Part shown: in pieces, positions 1 to 7,044 of the stretch
Layout: each line of letters begins with the position of its first letter
Numbering within the stretch: position 1 is the first letter of the stretch
Source of the DNA: Desulfobacteraceae bacterium
GTDB lineage: Bacteria; Desulfobacterota; Desulfobacteria; Desulfobacterales; Desulfosalsimonadaceae
Direction: 5' to 3'
Assembly: GCA_007131845.1 (NCBI GenBank)
Contig: SLPT01000225.1
Span: 1-7,271 of the forward strand
DNA: 7,271 nucleotides
Notes under the pieces: generated by a model
Databases searched by the model: none
What the model saw: the letters and a program-made list of their open reading frames with translations, nothing else
Told to the model about the DNA's origin: nothing
Position numbers and translations under genes: made by a program

Positions 1-18
1 ACTTTTTACGAGTTCATC
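1..18. repeat. End of a third repeat copy (copy C), cut by the window edge
   Basis: Positions 1-20 match 7187-7206, the outer right end of copy B, at 19 of 20 bases (ACTTTTTACGAG, then TTCATCAA against TCCATCAA). The element body must lie before position 1, in the same orientation as copy B. Its end is four bases from the gpmI stop codon (23-25), so it directly follows the operon and may contribute a hairpin to the transcript end. Only this terminus is visible. Confidence 0.7.
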
Positions 19-22
19 AATA

Positions 23-1969
23 TTATTCGTTTGAATCCTTCGTTTCGATCAGCGTGGTTCCTGTCATATCATCGGGCTTGTCAATTGCCAGGATCTCCAG
101 GATCGTCGGCGCGATATCGCCCAGAACCCCTTCCAGCCGCAGTTTTTTTCCGGAACCCATGGCGCCGGCCAGCACAAAAGGGACATCATTTACCGTGTGG
201 GCCGTATGGGGTTTTTCCCCGTCCTTCATCTTTTCTGAATTGCCGTGGTCCGCCGTCACCATGACGGCATACCCGTTTTCAAGAGCGCACCCGGCTACTT
301 TTTCCACGCACCGGTCCACCGCCTCGCAAGCCCGGATCACCGCTTCCATGATCCCGGTGTGTCCCACCATATCCAGATTGGCGAAGTTCATCACCAATAG
401 ATCATACGCTCCGGATTCAATGCGCCGGACGGCCTCGTCCGCTACCTCGAAAGCGCTCATCTCCGGTTTTTCGTCATAGGTCCGGATCTCCCGCGGCGAG
501 GGGATCATGACCCGTTCCTCGTTCTCAAAGGGGGTTTCCTCCCCGCCGTTGAAAAAATAGGTAACATGCGCGTATTTTTCGGTTTCAGCCAGCCGCAATT
601 GCCTAAGCCCCTGACTGCTTACCACCTCACCCAGAATATTTTTCAGGTGAACCGGGCCGAATGCCACGGGCAGATCAAAGGTCTCATCATACTGGGTCAT
701 ACAGACATATCCGGACAAATCGGGTCTTTTCGGTCTTTGAAAAAAGGAAAACGAATCCTCCGTAAACGCCCTTGTAATCTGTCGGGCCCGATCCGGCCGG
801 AAATTGAAAAAAAGGATGCCGTCACCATCTTCAATGCCGCCAAAAGGCTTACCATCCGGCTGCGTCAGGACCACGGGCCGTACAAACTCGTCTGTTTCCT
901 CTTTCGCATAGGCATTCCGGACTGCTTCCACGGGATCGTCTTCCGCTGTACCCTCGCCCATTGTATAGAGGCGGTAAGCTTGTTCGGTACGTTCCCACCG
1001 GGTATCCCGGTCCATGGCGTAAAAGCGGCCGCAGATGGTGGCGATGCGCCCAAGACCCTTATCCCTGGTGTAGGCGGCCAGGCGCTCCACGTATCCAACG
1101 CCGCTGTCCGGCGGGGTATCCCTGCCGTCTAAAATCGCGTGGATATACACCGTTTCAACGCCCGCCAACTGCGCCATATCGATCAGGGCCTCCAAATGGT
1201 GAAGCTGGCTGTGAACCCCCGCATCGGAAACCAGCCCCATCAGATGCAGAGCCGATCCCTTGTCCCGGACGGTTTCCATTATCCCCTTGAGCGCCTCATT
1301 TTCAGACAAAGTGCCTTCTTCAATAGCCAAATCGATCCGCAAAAGCACCTGGTAGACGATCCGGCCGGCGCCGATATTGAGATGGCCCACTTCGGAGTTG
1401 CCCATCACCCCCTCGGGAAGGCCCACCGCCTTGCCGGAGCAGTGAAGCCGGGTATGGGGATATGTGCGGCACAATGTGTCGAAATACGGGGTATTGGCCA
1501 AAAACGTCGCATTTCCCCCGTTTTCCTCGCCGATTCCCCAACCGTCCAGAATCATCAGGAGGCATTTCCTTTTCGGCGTGTTGCTCTCCTGCCGCTGGTT
1601 TTCAGCCTTTTCCATGAACTGCTCCATATTCTCCCGCCTCGCATCGGACCAGAGGCTTTCAATATCATAAAACCGGCGCACCGGTTCGTGAAACACGTGG
1701 ATCACCACGTGTCCGTAGTCCAGAAGCGCCCAATGTCCCTCCGTAATCCCTTCGGAACTAAAAGCCCGGATGCCGGCGCCTCGGAGTTCCCTTTCGATAA
1801 AATCAGCAATCGCCGTGACCTGGCGATGGGAGCGGCCGGATGCAATGAGAAAAAAATCCGTGACATCCGAGATCTCCCTCACATCCAGTATCACCAACTC
1901 CGTGGCCTTTCTGGCCATGGCCGCACGCACGCAATGAAAGAGCGTGGGATCCACAGGATCATGAATCAT
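23..1969 (-). CDS. RsfS-GpmI fusion: ribosomal silencing factor joined to cofactor-independent phosphoglycerate mutase
   Basis: One 648-residue frame carries two complete proteins. Residues 1-112 are RsfS (Iojap/DUF143), with TDFFLIASG near 37-45, RQV at 49-51, and a C-terminal block reading WALLDYGHVVIHVF, then FYDIESLW. RsfS binds L14 of the 50S subunit and blocks subunit joining when nutrients are short. Residues 113-132 are a hydrophilic linker. Residues 133-648 are full-length GpmI, the 3-/2-phosphoglycerate mutase of glycolysis, a two-metal enzyme of the alkaline phosphatase superfamily. Its metal and catalytic residues are all present: D142 (DGWG), S192 (GNSEVGH, phosphoserine), D533 and H537 (DMVGH), D574-H575 (TADHGN) and H591 (HTAH). 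Most match the Bacillus enzyme shifted by 130 residues. The start overlaps the nadD stop as ATGA, and an AAGGGG Shine-Dalgarno precedes it. No stop or frameshift separates the halves, so the fusion looks genuine; a cut product or internal start is still possible. Confidence 0.93.
   Translation of the reverse strand: MIHDPVDPTLFHCVRAAMARKATELVILDVREISDVTDFFLIASGRSHRQVTAIADFIERELRGAGIRAFSSEGITEGHWALLDYGHVVIHVFHEPVRRFYDIESLWSDARRENMEQFMEKAENQRQESNTPKRKCLLMILDGWGIGEENGGNATFLANTPYFDTLCRTYPHTRLHCSGKAVGLPEGVMGNSEVGHLNIGAGRIVYQVLLRIDLAIEEGTLSENEALKGIMETVRDKGSALHLMGLVSDAGVHSQLHHLEALIDMAQLAGVETVYIHAILDGRDTPPDSGVGYVERLAAYTRDKGLGRIATICGRFYAMDRDTRWERTEQAYRLYTMGEGTAEDDPVEAVRNAYAKEETDEFVRPVVLTQPDGKPFGGIEDGDGILFFNFRPDRARQITRAFTEDSFSFFQRPKRPDLSGYVCMTQYDETFDLPVAFGPVHLKNILGEVVSSQGLRQLRLAETEKYAHVTYFFNGGEETPFENEERVMIPSPREIRTYDEKPEMSAFEVADEAVRRIESGAYDLLVMNFANLDMVGHTGIMEAVIRACEAVDRCVEKVAGCALENGYAVMVTADHGNSEKMKDGEKPHTAHTVNDVPFVLAGAMGSGKKLRLEGVLGDIAPTILEILAIDKPDDMTGTTLIETKDSNE
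1613..1625 (-). promoter_or_regulatory. Possible internal ribosome binding site and start for free GpmI
   Basis: Inside the linker of the fusion, GGAG (1622-1625) stands six bases before an in-frame ATG (1613-1615, Met119). Starting there would give a stand-alone GpmI of 530 residues, close to the usual family length of about 510-520. Met115 (1625-1627) is a second candidate, but its GGGAG is only three bases away, which is short. The motif is visible in the sequence. Its use is inferred and could be chance, because four-base SD matches are common. Confidence 0.35.
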
Positions 1970-2667
1970 GTATATAACCCCTTGTCGTCGATATAAGCTG
2001 CCACCGCATCCGGAACCAGGTACCGTATGGAACGGCCCTCACCGGCAATGCGCCGGATGGTCGTTGCCGAAATATCCAGGGATGTTACGGTGCAAAGATG
2101 GATAGGCTGCCATGAGTCGTGAACAAACGTGTGCCGGTTGCCGTCCGCCCGATAGGCATCCGATATTCTTTCTTTCATATAGGCTTCGATTCCGGAAAAT
2201 CCGTCTTCACGAAAACCCCGTGAGCTTCCGGGTCGGGACATGACAATCAGGGAAATGGTTTTTAAAATATCGCGGTAATCCTTCCATGTATCGATTTCCA
2301 TAAATGCGTCAAGGCCTACGATCAGATAGCACCGGGCGCCGGATTCCAACTCCCGGACCATCTGGCTAACCGTATCAATGGTGTAGGACCGGCCGGCGCG
2401 CTTCAACTCGGCATCGGATGCCACAAATCCCGGATTTCCGCTGATTGCCCGTTTGAGCATGGCAAACCTGTGGGCGCCGTCGACAAGGTCGTGCCGCTCC
2501 TTGTGCGGCGGGTTGGACGCCGGGATAAACCGGATGTGATCCAGCCCGAATTCTTCAAGCACTTCCTGGGCGGTACGCAGATGGCCCATGTGCAACGGAT
2601 TGAACGTGCCGCCGAAAAGCCCGATTCCTTTCAGCCGGGCATTACTGTCGTTTCTTCTGGCGATCAT
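1966..2667 (-). CDS. nadD: Nicotinate-nucleotide adenylyltransferase
   Basis: NadD transfers AMP from ATP to nicotinate mononucleotide, giving deamido-NAD in the cytoplasm; the step is shared by de novo synthesis and salvage of NAD. The 233-residue protein has the nucleotidyltransferase Rossmann fold. [14 protein letters not shown] at 16-29 contains the (T/H)xGH ATP site, SNPPHK lies at 51-56, SYTIDT at 94-99 and GLDAF at 118-122. The C-terminal ISATTIR (199-205) is the counterpart of the ISSTxxR signature. The ATG overlaps the proA stop as ATGA and has only a weak upstream AGG, so translation is probably coupled to proA. About 12 residues precede the first core strand, slightly more than usual, but no better start is visible. 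Length and motifs leave little doubt about the family. Confidence 0.95.
   Translation of the reverse strand: MIARRNDSNARLKGIGLFGGTFNPLHMGHLRTAQEVLEEFGLDHIRFIPASNPPHKERHDLVDGAHRFAMLKRAISGNPGFVASDAELKRAGRSYTIDTVSQMVRELESGARCYLIVGLDAFMEIDTWKDYRDILKTISLIVMSRPGSSRGFREDGFSGIEAYMKERISDAYRADGNRHTFVHDSWQPIHLCTVTSLDISATTIRRIAGEGRSIRYLVPDAVAAYIDDKGLYT
1974..1979 (-). promoter_or_regulatory. Ribosome binding site of the rsfS-gpmI frame
   Basis: On the minus strand AAGGGG lies several bases before the ATG at 1967-1969, inside the 3' end of nadD. Together with the ATGA stop/start overlap, it supports Met1 as the real start. It also indicates that translation is both coupled to nadD and able to initiate independently. 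Confidence 0.55.
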
Positions 2668-3923
2668 CCGGATCGTACCTGGCCGTCGCCGCGCACCACA
2701 AACTTGGTGGTGGTCAGTTCCCGCAGTCCCATGGGGCCGAAGGCATGAAGTTTTGTCGTTGAAATCCCCATTTCCGCGCCAAGACCGAGCTGGCCGCCGT
2801 CATTGAAGCGGGTGGAGGCATTGACCAGCACCACGGAAGAATCGACCGATTTCAAAAACCGTTCCGCGCGGGCGTAGTCCTTTGTCACGATGGCCTCGGT
2901 ATGCTGCGATCCATAGCGTGCGATATGCTCAAGGGCTGAATCCAGCCTATCAACGACCCTGACGGCGACAATCAGATCCAGGTATTCCGCGTGCCAATCG
3001 TCTTCTTCCGCCGGCTTTGCACCGGGAAGAATTTCCCGGGTCCGACTGCACCCCCGGATTTCAACCCCGGCTGCTTCAAACCGCTTACCCATTTCCGGCA
3101 AAAAAGAAACTGCGGCATCCTTATGTACCAAAAGGGTTTCCATGGCATTGCAGACACCGGGCCGCTGAACCTTGGCATTGAAACAGATGTCTTTTGCCAT
3201 GGCAAGATCCGCGGGATGATCCACGTACACGTGACAGACCCCCTTGTAGTGTTTGAGGACCGGAATTCTTGAATTTTCGGCTACGAAACGGATCAGCCCT
3301 TCGCCGCCCCGGGGAATGATCAAATCGATTTCATCCTCCCGCTCCAGAAGCAGATTGACGGCATTCCGATCCGTGACCGGAACCACCTGTACCGCTTTTT
3401 CCGGAACCGCTGTTTCCCGGAGCGCTTCGGATATTACCGCCGCAAGCGCCCGGTTGGAATGGATGGCCTCGGTTCCTCCCCGAAGTATAACGGCATTTCC
3501 GGATTTCAGGCACAGACCCGCCGCATCGATGGTCACGTTTGGACGGGACTCATAAATGATGCCGATGACGCCCAGAGGGATTCTCACCCGGCTGACGGCC
3601 AAACCGTTGGGCCGTATCCAGGTTGCATCCGATGATCCGACCGGATCTTCCAGGCGGGATACTTCCATGAGTCCGTCGGCCATGGCGGACAGCGTCTTGC
3701 CGTCCACTGTCAGCCGGTCGATCATGGCATCCGTGAGTCCGTTCTTCCGGGCGGCTTCCAGATCGAGCGCATTTTGCTCTTTGATGCCGGATGCTTTTTC
3801 AAGCAGTTTTTCCGCAATCTTTTCAAGGGCTTCGTTTTTTTCCGCCGTTGAACAGGCGGCCAGTTCCATCCCGGCTTTTCTTGCCGATGCGGCCAACTCC
3901 GAAACAATGCTTTCAACCGACAT
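2664..3923 (-). CDS. proA: Glutamate-5-semialdehyde dehydrogenase (gamma-glutamyl phosphate reductase)
   Basis: ProA reduces gamma-glutamyl phosphate with NADPH to glutamate 5-semialdehyde, which cyclises to pyrroline-5-carboxylate, the proline precursor. The 419-residue product has the normal length for the family and an aldehyde dehydrogenase fold. Recognisable blocks are [17 protein letters not shown] (115-131), [10 protein letters not shown] (141-150), IPRGGEGL (203-210) and [12 protein letters not shown] (224-235). The catalytic cysteine is Cys258, in [15 protein letters not shown]. The C-terminal block with [17 protein letters not shown] and HAFGPMGL is also typical. A good Shine-Dalgarno (AAGGAG) precedes the ATG by eight bases, so unlike its neighbours this gene does not depend on coupling. 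It is separated from proB by 146 nt, and its TGA overlaps the nadD start. Confidence 0.97.
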   Translation of the reverse strand: MSVESIVSELAASARKAGMELAACSTAEKNEALEKIAEKLLEKASGIKEQNALDLEAARKNGLTDAMIDRLTVDGKTLSAMADGLMEVSRLEDPVGSSDATWIRPNGLAVSRVRIPLGVIGIIYESRPNVTIDAAGLCLKSGNAVILRGGTEAIHSNRALAAVISEALRETAVPEKAVQVVPVTDRNAVNLLLEREDEIDLIIPRGGEGLIRFVAENSRIPVLKHYKGVCHVYVDHPADLAMAKDICFNAKVQRPGVCNAMETLLVHKDAAVSFLPEMGKRFEAAGVEIRGCSRTREILPGAKPAEEDDWHAEYLDLIVAVRVVDRLDSALEHIARYGSQHTEAIVTKDYARAERFLKSVDSSVVLVNASTRFNDGGQLGLGAEMGISTTKLHAFGPMGLRELTTTKFVVRGDGQVRSG

Positions 3924-3931
3924 AGCCGTTT

Positions 3932-3937
3932 CTCCTT
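3932..3937 (-). promoter_or_regulatory. Ribosome binding site of proA
   Basis: The minus strand reads AAGGAG followed by eight bases and then the proA ATG at 3921-3923. It is the strongest Shine-Dalgarno in the cluster. It fits the fact that proA is the only downstream gene whose start does not touch or overlap the preceding gene. Confidence 0.7.
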
Positions 3938-3997
3938 ACTCGATTATCCCAGGGCCCCAAAAAACAGACAACCTATAAACCGGGTCACCCCGCCTGC

Positions 3998-4027
3998 AAA
4001 ATAGCTTTGCACGCCACCCCCTGTCAA
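3998..4027 (-). promoter_or_regulatory. Candidate secondary promoter before proA
   Basis: In the proB-proA gap the minus strand has a perfect -35 TTGACA (4022-4027). With an 18-bp spacer it is followed by TATTTT (3998-4003), four of six matches to the -10 consensus. It would give proA, nadD and rsfS-gpmI transcription independent of the main promoter. The -35 is strong, but the -10 and the spacing are poor, so this is only a candidate. A weaker TTGCAG/TATAGG pair with a 16-bp spacer lies just downstream (3972-3999). No terminator hairpin is visible in the gap. Confidence 0.3.
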
Positions 4028-4069
4028 AAAAAAGTGGCACTCCTTGACCCATGACAGAAGGATCGTGCG

Positions 4070-5212
4070 CTACCGGCAATCTCCCAGCACCGTCATGTTG
4101 TTCCGGTGGATCACCTCGTCATAGGGCTTCTGCCCCAGTTCGGATCGGATACGGTTGGTTCTGAGTCCCATGATCCTCCGGATATCGCTGGCCGCGTAGT
4201 TCACAAGACCCGTGGCCACCCAGCGATCCTTTCCGTCATAGACAGCCACCGGCGCGCCGATTCCGAACTCCCCGGAAACGGATGTAATCCCGCTGGGAAG
4301 GAGACTTTTTCCCTTTCGGACAATGGCCTGCACGGCCCCGTCATCCAGAACCAGTACGCCCTTCGGCTTGCGGTGAAATGCAATCCAGCACTTCCTGTTG
4401 GGCAGGCGGCCGCCGGCCGGCGCAAAGAAAGTCCCCTCGTCCGCCCCGGAAAAAAGCACCTCCAGAATATCATCGCGCAACCCGGATGCAATTACCATAG
4501 GAATTCCTGCAGATGTGACCTTCCTGGCCGCCCGGATTTTCGAAAGCATTCCGCCGGTGCCCAGGGCACCGGGCAGTCCGGTGGCCAGATGTTCAATGTC
4601 TTTTGTAATGCGCCCGACAACGGGAATCTTCCGGGCATCGGTTTCGGTGCGGGGATCCCCCGAATACAGGGCATCGATATCCGTGAGATTGATCAGCACA
4701 TCCGCGTCCATCATCAGGGTAATCAATGCCGACAGGTTGTCGTTGTCGCCGAACTTGATCTCCTCGGTCACGACGGTATCGTTTTCGTTGATGATGGGCA
4801 GAACCCGCCACTCCATGAGCGTATTGAGGGTATTGCGTGCGTTGAGGTAGCGCTTCCGGCTGCTGTTCAGATCATCGCCTGTCAGCAGGATCTGGGCGAC
4901 CTTATGATTGTGCCGGGAAAAGGCCGCCTCGTAAGTCCACATCAGGTCGGCCTGGCCGACGGCCGCAATGGCCTGGCGCTTGGGAATTTCTTCGGGGCGG
5001 CGGTATATTTCCAGTTTCCGCTGACCGCACGCCATTGCCCCGGACGATACCAGCAATACCTCCAGGCCGGTATCGATCAGTTGCGATATCTGGTTCGAAA
5101 GGCTGTCGATCCGCTCCCGGTCGAGCCCGAATGAACCGGTCAGCACATTGCTTCCGATTTTGATGACCACGCGCCTGGCGAGCCCGAAAACATCAGTTCG
5201 ATCCATCGTCAT
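4070..5212 (-). CDS. proB: Glutamate 5-kinase
   Basis: ProB phosphorylates the gamma-carboxylate of glutamate with ATP, the first and usually proline-inhibited step of proline synthesis; ProA uses the labile product. The 380-residue protein has two domains. Residues 14-265 are the amino acid kinase domain, with VVIKIGSN (Lys18), LLVSSGAM (53-60), the INENDTV motif (141-147), FGDNDNLSAL (154-163), LTDIDALYSGDPR (176-188) and GTGGMLSKIRAA (218-229). Residues about 285-370 form the C-terminal PUA domain typical of the longer bacterial ProB. The start overlaps the end of obg by 20 nt; Met3 is an equally possible start, because no clear Shine-Dalgarno separates the two. The stop is TAG. Length is slightly above the E. 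coli enzyme. Confidence 0.96.
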   Translation of the reverse strand: MTMDRTDVFGLARRVVIKIGSNVLTGSFGLDRERIDSLSNQISQLIDTGLEVLLVSSGAMACGQRKLEIYRRPEEIPKRQAIAAVGQADLMWTYEAAFSRHNHKVAQILLTGDDLNSSRKRYLNARNTLNTLMEWRVLPIINENDTVVTEEIKFGDNDNLSALITLMMDADVLINLTDIDALYSGDPRTETDARKIPVVGRITKDIEHLATGLPGALGTGGMLSKIRAARKVTSAGIPMVIASGLRDDILEVLFSGADEGTFFAPAGGRLPNRKCWIAFHRKPKGVLVLDDGAVQAIVRKGKSLLPSGITSVSGEFGIGAPVAVYDGKDRWVATGLVNYAASDIRRIMGLRTNRIRSELGQKPYDEVIHRNNMTVLGDCR

Positions 5213-6212
5213 CTTCTTTTTGTTTTCTCATGCCGTTTTCCAGAGCGATAAGCAACCGGTCGATACCGGCACCCGTAGCCGCGGATATCCGGAGGACATC
5301 CACATTTTCCGCCGCGTCTTCAAAACGCCTGGCCAGTGCTTCGCTGCCGGTCAGATCCATTTTGTTGATGGCAACAACCTGCGGTTTTCCTGAAAGCTCA
5401 GGAGAAAAGCCGGCCAGCTCGCTGTTGATCATGCGGAAAACCGAAAGGGGATCATCCGGATCGATCGAAGCGGCATCGACTACATGAAGCAGCACACCGG
5501 TCCGCTCCACGTGCTTCAGAAAACGGGTGCCAAGCCCGGCACCGGTATGCGCCCCTTCGATGAGCCCGGGTATATCCGCTGCAACAAAGGGTTCACCCCG
5601 GCCGGTATCGACCACGCCCAGCATAGGATGCAAGGTGGTAAACGGATAGTCTGCAATTTTCGGGCGGGCCGATGAGATCCTGGAAAGAAGGGTTGATTTG
5701 CCGGCATTGGGGCATCCGATGATTCCAATGTCGGCGAGAAGTTTGAGTTCAAGCTGAAGAGTGCGGGCTTCTCCGGGCGTTCCGGGCTGCGCATGACGGG
5801 GGGCCCGGTTGGTGGATGTGGCAAAGCGTTTGTTACCGCGCCCTCCCATGCCGCCATGGGCGATGATATGCGCCTGGCCGTCGGCGATGCAGTCGCAGAC
5901 AAACGCCCCGGTTTCAGCGTCGGTCACCATTGTGCCGGGAGGGACCTCGATTATCAAATCTTCGCCCTTTTTTCCGGTTTTCTGCCGTCCCTGGCCGTGT
6001 CCGCCGTTTTGTGCCGCAAATTGTCTCTGGTATCGAAAGCGGTAGAGGGTTCTGCGCCGGACGGTGGTGCGAAGTATTACATTGCCCCCGTCGCCGCCGT
6101 CACCCCCGTCCGGTCCGCCGCGGGGGATATATTTTTCCCGCCGGAAGCTGACGCATCCCCGCCCCCCGCTTCCGGCCGAAACAGTAATGACTGCTTCATC
6201 GATGAACTTCAC
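5193..6212 (-). CDS. obgE: Obg family GTPase
   Basis: Obg/CgtA is an essential GTPase that binds the 50S subunit, aids its late assembly and responds to guanine nucleotide state, including ppGpp. The 339-residue protein has the glycine-rich Obg fold at 1-158 ([26 protein letters not shown]). The G domain follows, with G1 GCPNAGKST (166-174), G2 around Thr193 (DYPFTTLHP), G3 DIPG (213-216), G4 NKMD (283-286) and G5 ISA (309-311). There is no extra C-terminal OCT domain, only a short acidic tail (KEDDDGSN). The start codon is GTG, sharing the four bases GTGA with the rpmA stop. No Shine-Dalgarno is evident, so translational coupling to rpmA is likely. MKFIDEAVI at the start matches the conserved family N-terminus, which fixes the GTG choice. 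Confidence 0.97.
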   Translation of the reverse strand: MKFIDEAVITVSAGSGGRGCVSFRREKYIPRGGPDGGDGGDGGNVILRTTVRRRTLYRFRYQRQFAAQNGGHGQGRQKTGKKGEDLIIEVPPGTMVTDAETGAFVCDCIADGQAHIIAHGGMGGRGNKRFATSTNRAPRHAQPGTPGEARTLQLELKLLADIGIIGCPNAGKSTLLSRISSARPKIADYPFTTLHPMLGVVDTGRGEPFVAADIPGLIEGAHTGAGLGTRFLKHVERTGVLLHVVDAASIDPDDPLSVFRMINSELAGFSPELSGKPQVVAINKMDLTGSEALARRFEDAAENVDVLRISAATGAGIDRLLIALENGMRKQKEDDDGSN

Positions 6213-6466
6213 GCCGCGGCATGTACACTGACTTTTTTCCGGGAACGACCCAGCCGTTCATAGGTGACGACGCCATCTGCGGTAGCGAAGAGCGTATAGT
6301 CCTTACCCATGCCGACGTTTTCTCCCGGGTGGATTTTGGTGCCGAGCTGCCGGACCAGCACACTGCCCGCTGTCACCGTCTGCCCGCCGTATCGTTTCAC
6401 GCCCCTGCGCTGGCCGTTTGAATCCCGACCATTCTTGGAGCTTCCGCCTGCTTTTTTGTGTGCCAT
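6209..6466 (-). CDS. rpmA: 50S ribosomal protein L27 (bL27)
   Basis: L27 sits near the peptidyl transferase centre of the 50S subunit, where its flexible N-terminus contacts tRNA. The 85-residue product starts [16 protein letters not shown], the mature-type N-terminus, without the cleavable extension seen in Firmicutes and accordingly with no Prp-type protease gene beside it. The conserved middle ([24 protein letters not shown]) and the GRSRKKVSV tail are present, and the length is standard. TGGAG stands nine bases before the ATG. Its usual partner rplU is upstream but separated by 229 nt because repeat copy A is inserted there. Its TGA overlaps the obg GTG. Confidence 0.97.
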   Translation of the reverse strand: MAHKKAGGSSKNGRDSNGQRRGVKRYGGQTVTAGSVLVRQLGTKIHPGENVGMGKDYTLFATADGVVTYERLGRSRKKVSVHAAA

Positions 6467-6512
6467 GGTTCAATACTCCAAATATTTTGAGATGTGTATC
6501 TTTTATTCATCC

Positions 6513-6519
6513 ATCAGTT
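6513..6519. repeat. Target site duplication, rpmA side of copy A
   Basis: ATCAGTT here is repeated exactly at 6695-6701 on the other side of copy A. The seven-base length is uncertain by one or two bases, because the element ends and the duplicated sequence partly overlap in sequence. Confidence 0.6.
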
Positions 6520-6694
6520 GACGGCTTCGTAAAAAGTCCCGATCTGACGGCTTTGTAAAAAGTTCAAGATCAAGGCTTGCGCAATTTCGAAGAATGCAGC
6601 GTACCTGGTGTACGTGTATGTCTACAAGGCGTAAGCCGCAAATTCTGAGAAATTACGCGCAGGCGCAGATATTGGACTTTTTTACGAATCCGTC
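6520..6694. repeat. Palindromic MITE-like repeat, copy A (inserted between rplU and rpmA)
   Basis: This 175-bp element has near-perfect inverted ends. The left end is GACGGCTTCGTAAAAAGTCC; the right end is its complement with one mismatch and one extra base. Flanking direct repeats ATCAGTT stand at 6513-6519 and 6695-6701, as expected of a target duplication. A second terminal-type unit, GACGGCTTTGTAAAAAG, begins 26 bp inside the left end. The interior folds back on itself: 6579-6595 pairs with 6642-6660 apart from a two-base bulge and two mismatches, and CGTAC/GTACG (6600-6614) closes the tip. It encodes no plausible protein. It is inverted relative to copy B, and their double ends share a 50-base stretch that is almost identical. 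A non-autonomous fold-back transposable element is the best reading; no transposase is in the window. Confidence 0.85.
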
Positions 6695-6701
6695 ATCAGT
6701 T
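6695..6701. repeat. Target site duplication containing the rplU stop codon
   Basis: ATCAGTT, read on the minus strand as AACTGAT, contains the last Asn codon and the TGA stop of rplU. The element therefore inserted at the very end of the gene, and duplication of the target kept the reading frame and stop intact. Confidence 0.6.
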
Positions 6702-7010
6702 GGTCGCGATGCCTTCAATCCGGATGGCGGTAAACGGCTGACGGTGCCCCTGCATTTTGCGGAACCGCTTGCGCCGCTTGTATTTGAACACCAGGACCTT
6801 CTTGGCCTTTCCCTGCTCCACGATGCTGGCATTCACCCTGGCATCGTCGACGACAGGACGTCCAATGGTTACATCGTCTCCGTCGGCCACCATCAATACC
6901 TTGTCCAGTTCCACCGGATCACCGACATTTCCGCCAACCTTTTCGATGCGAAGAATATCCCCTTCGCTTACCCTATATTGTTTCCCGCCTGTAGCGATTA
7001 CCGCATACAT
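6696..7010 (-). CDS. rplU: 50S ribosomal protein L21 (bL21)
   Basis: L21 is a primary binding protein of 23S rRNA in the large subunit. The 104-residue product has the family N-terminus [18 protein letters not shown] and the basic signature [16 protein letters not shown] at about 77-92, and its length is normal. The ATG is preceded by a G-rich stretch (GGGGG, 7019-7023) at eight bases, an acceptable though non-canonical ribosome binding site. This is the first gene of the operon, with a consensus promoter upstream. It is framed by two inverted copies of the same palindromic repeat: copy B in its leader and copy A starting two bases beyond its stop codon. Confidence 0.97.
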   Translation of the reverse strand: MYAVIATGGKQYRVSEGDILRIEKVGGNVGDPVELDKVLMVADGDDVTIGRPVVDDARVNASIVEQGKAKKVLVFKYKRRKRFRKMQGHRQPFTAIRIEGIATN

Positions 7011-7044
7011 CTTTCATACCCCCATTAGCTTCCGGTTGAATTAT
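7011..7044 (-). promoter_or_regulatory. rplU translation initiation region
   Basis: These 34 bases between copy B and the rplU ATG are probably all that remains next to the gene of the original leader. They contain the G-rich ribosome binding site (7019-7023). A short ATG at 7024-7026 is followed after two codons by a TGA in its frame, so it could at most encode a three-residue peptide. Removing copy B would place this stretch about 10 bases from the expected transcription start. Confidence 0.5.

Noticed and set aside
1139..1996. A 285-codon open frame on the plus strand opposite rsfS-gpmI
   Set aside because: It lies wholly antisense to a protein with full catalytic motifs, has no recognisable domain or ribosome binding site, and is expected from codon bias in GC-rich DNA.
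4021..4050. Rho-independent terminator in the proB-proA gap, because of the T8 run on the minus strand
   Set aside because: The bases before the T run form only a four-base stem with a one-base loop (AGTGCCACT), too weak for a terminator hairpin.
4106..5134. A 342-codon open frame on the plus strand opposite proB
   Set aside because: It mirrors proB almost exactly, shows no family features, and its composition looks like a reverse-complement shadow.
6594..7028. A 144-codon plus-strand open frame running through copy A and opposite rplU
   Set aside because: Its first third is repeat DNA and the rest is antisense to L21; nothing suggests a real protein.
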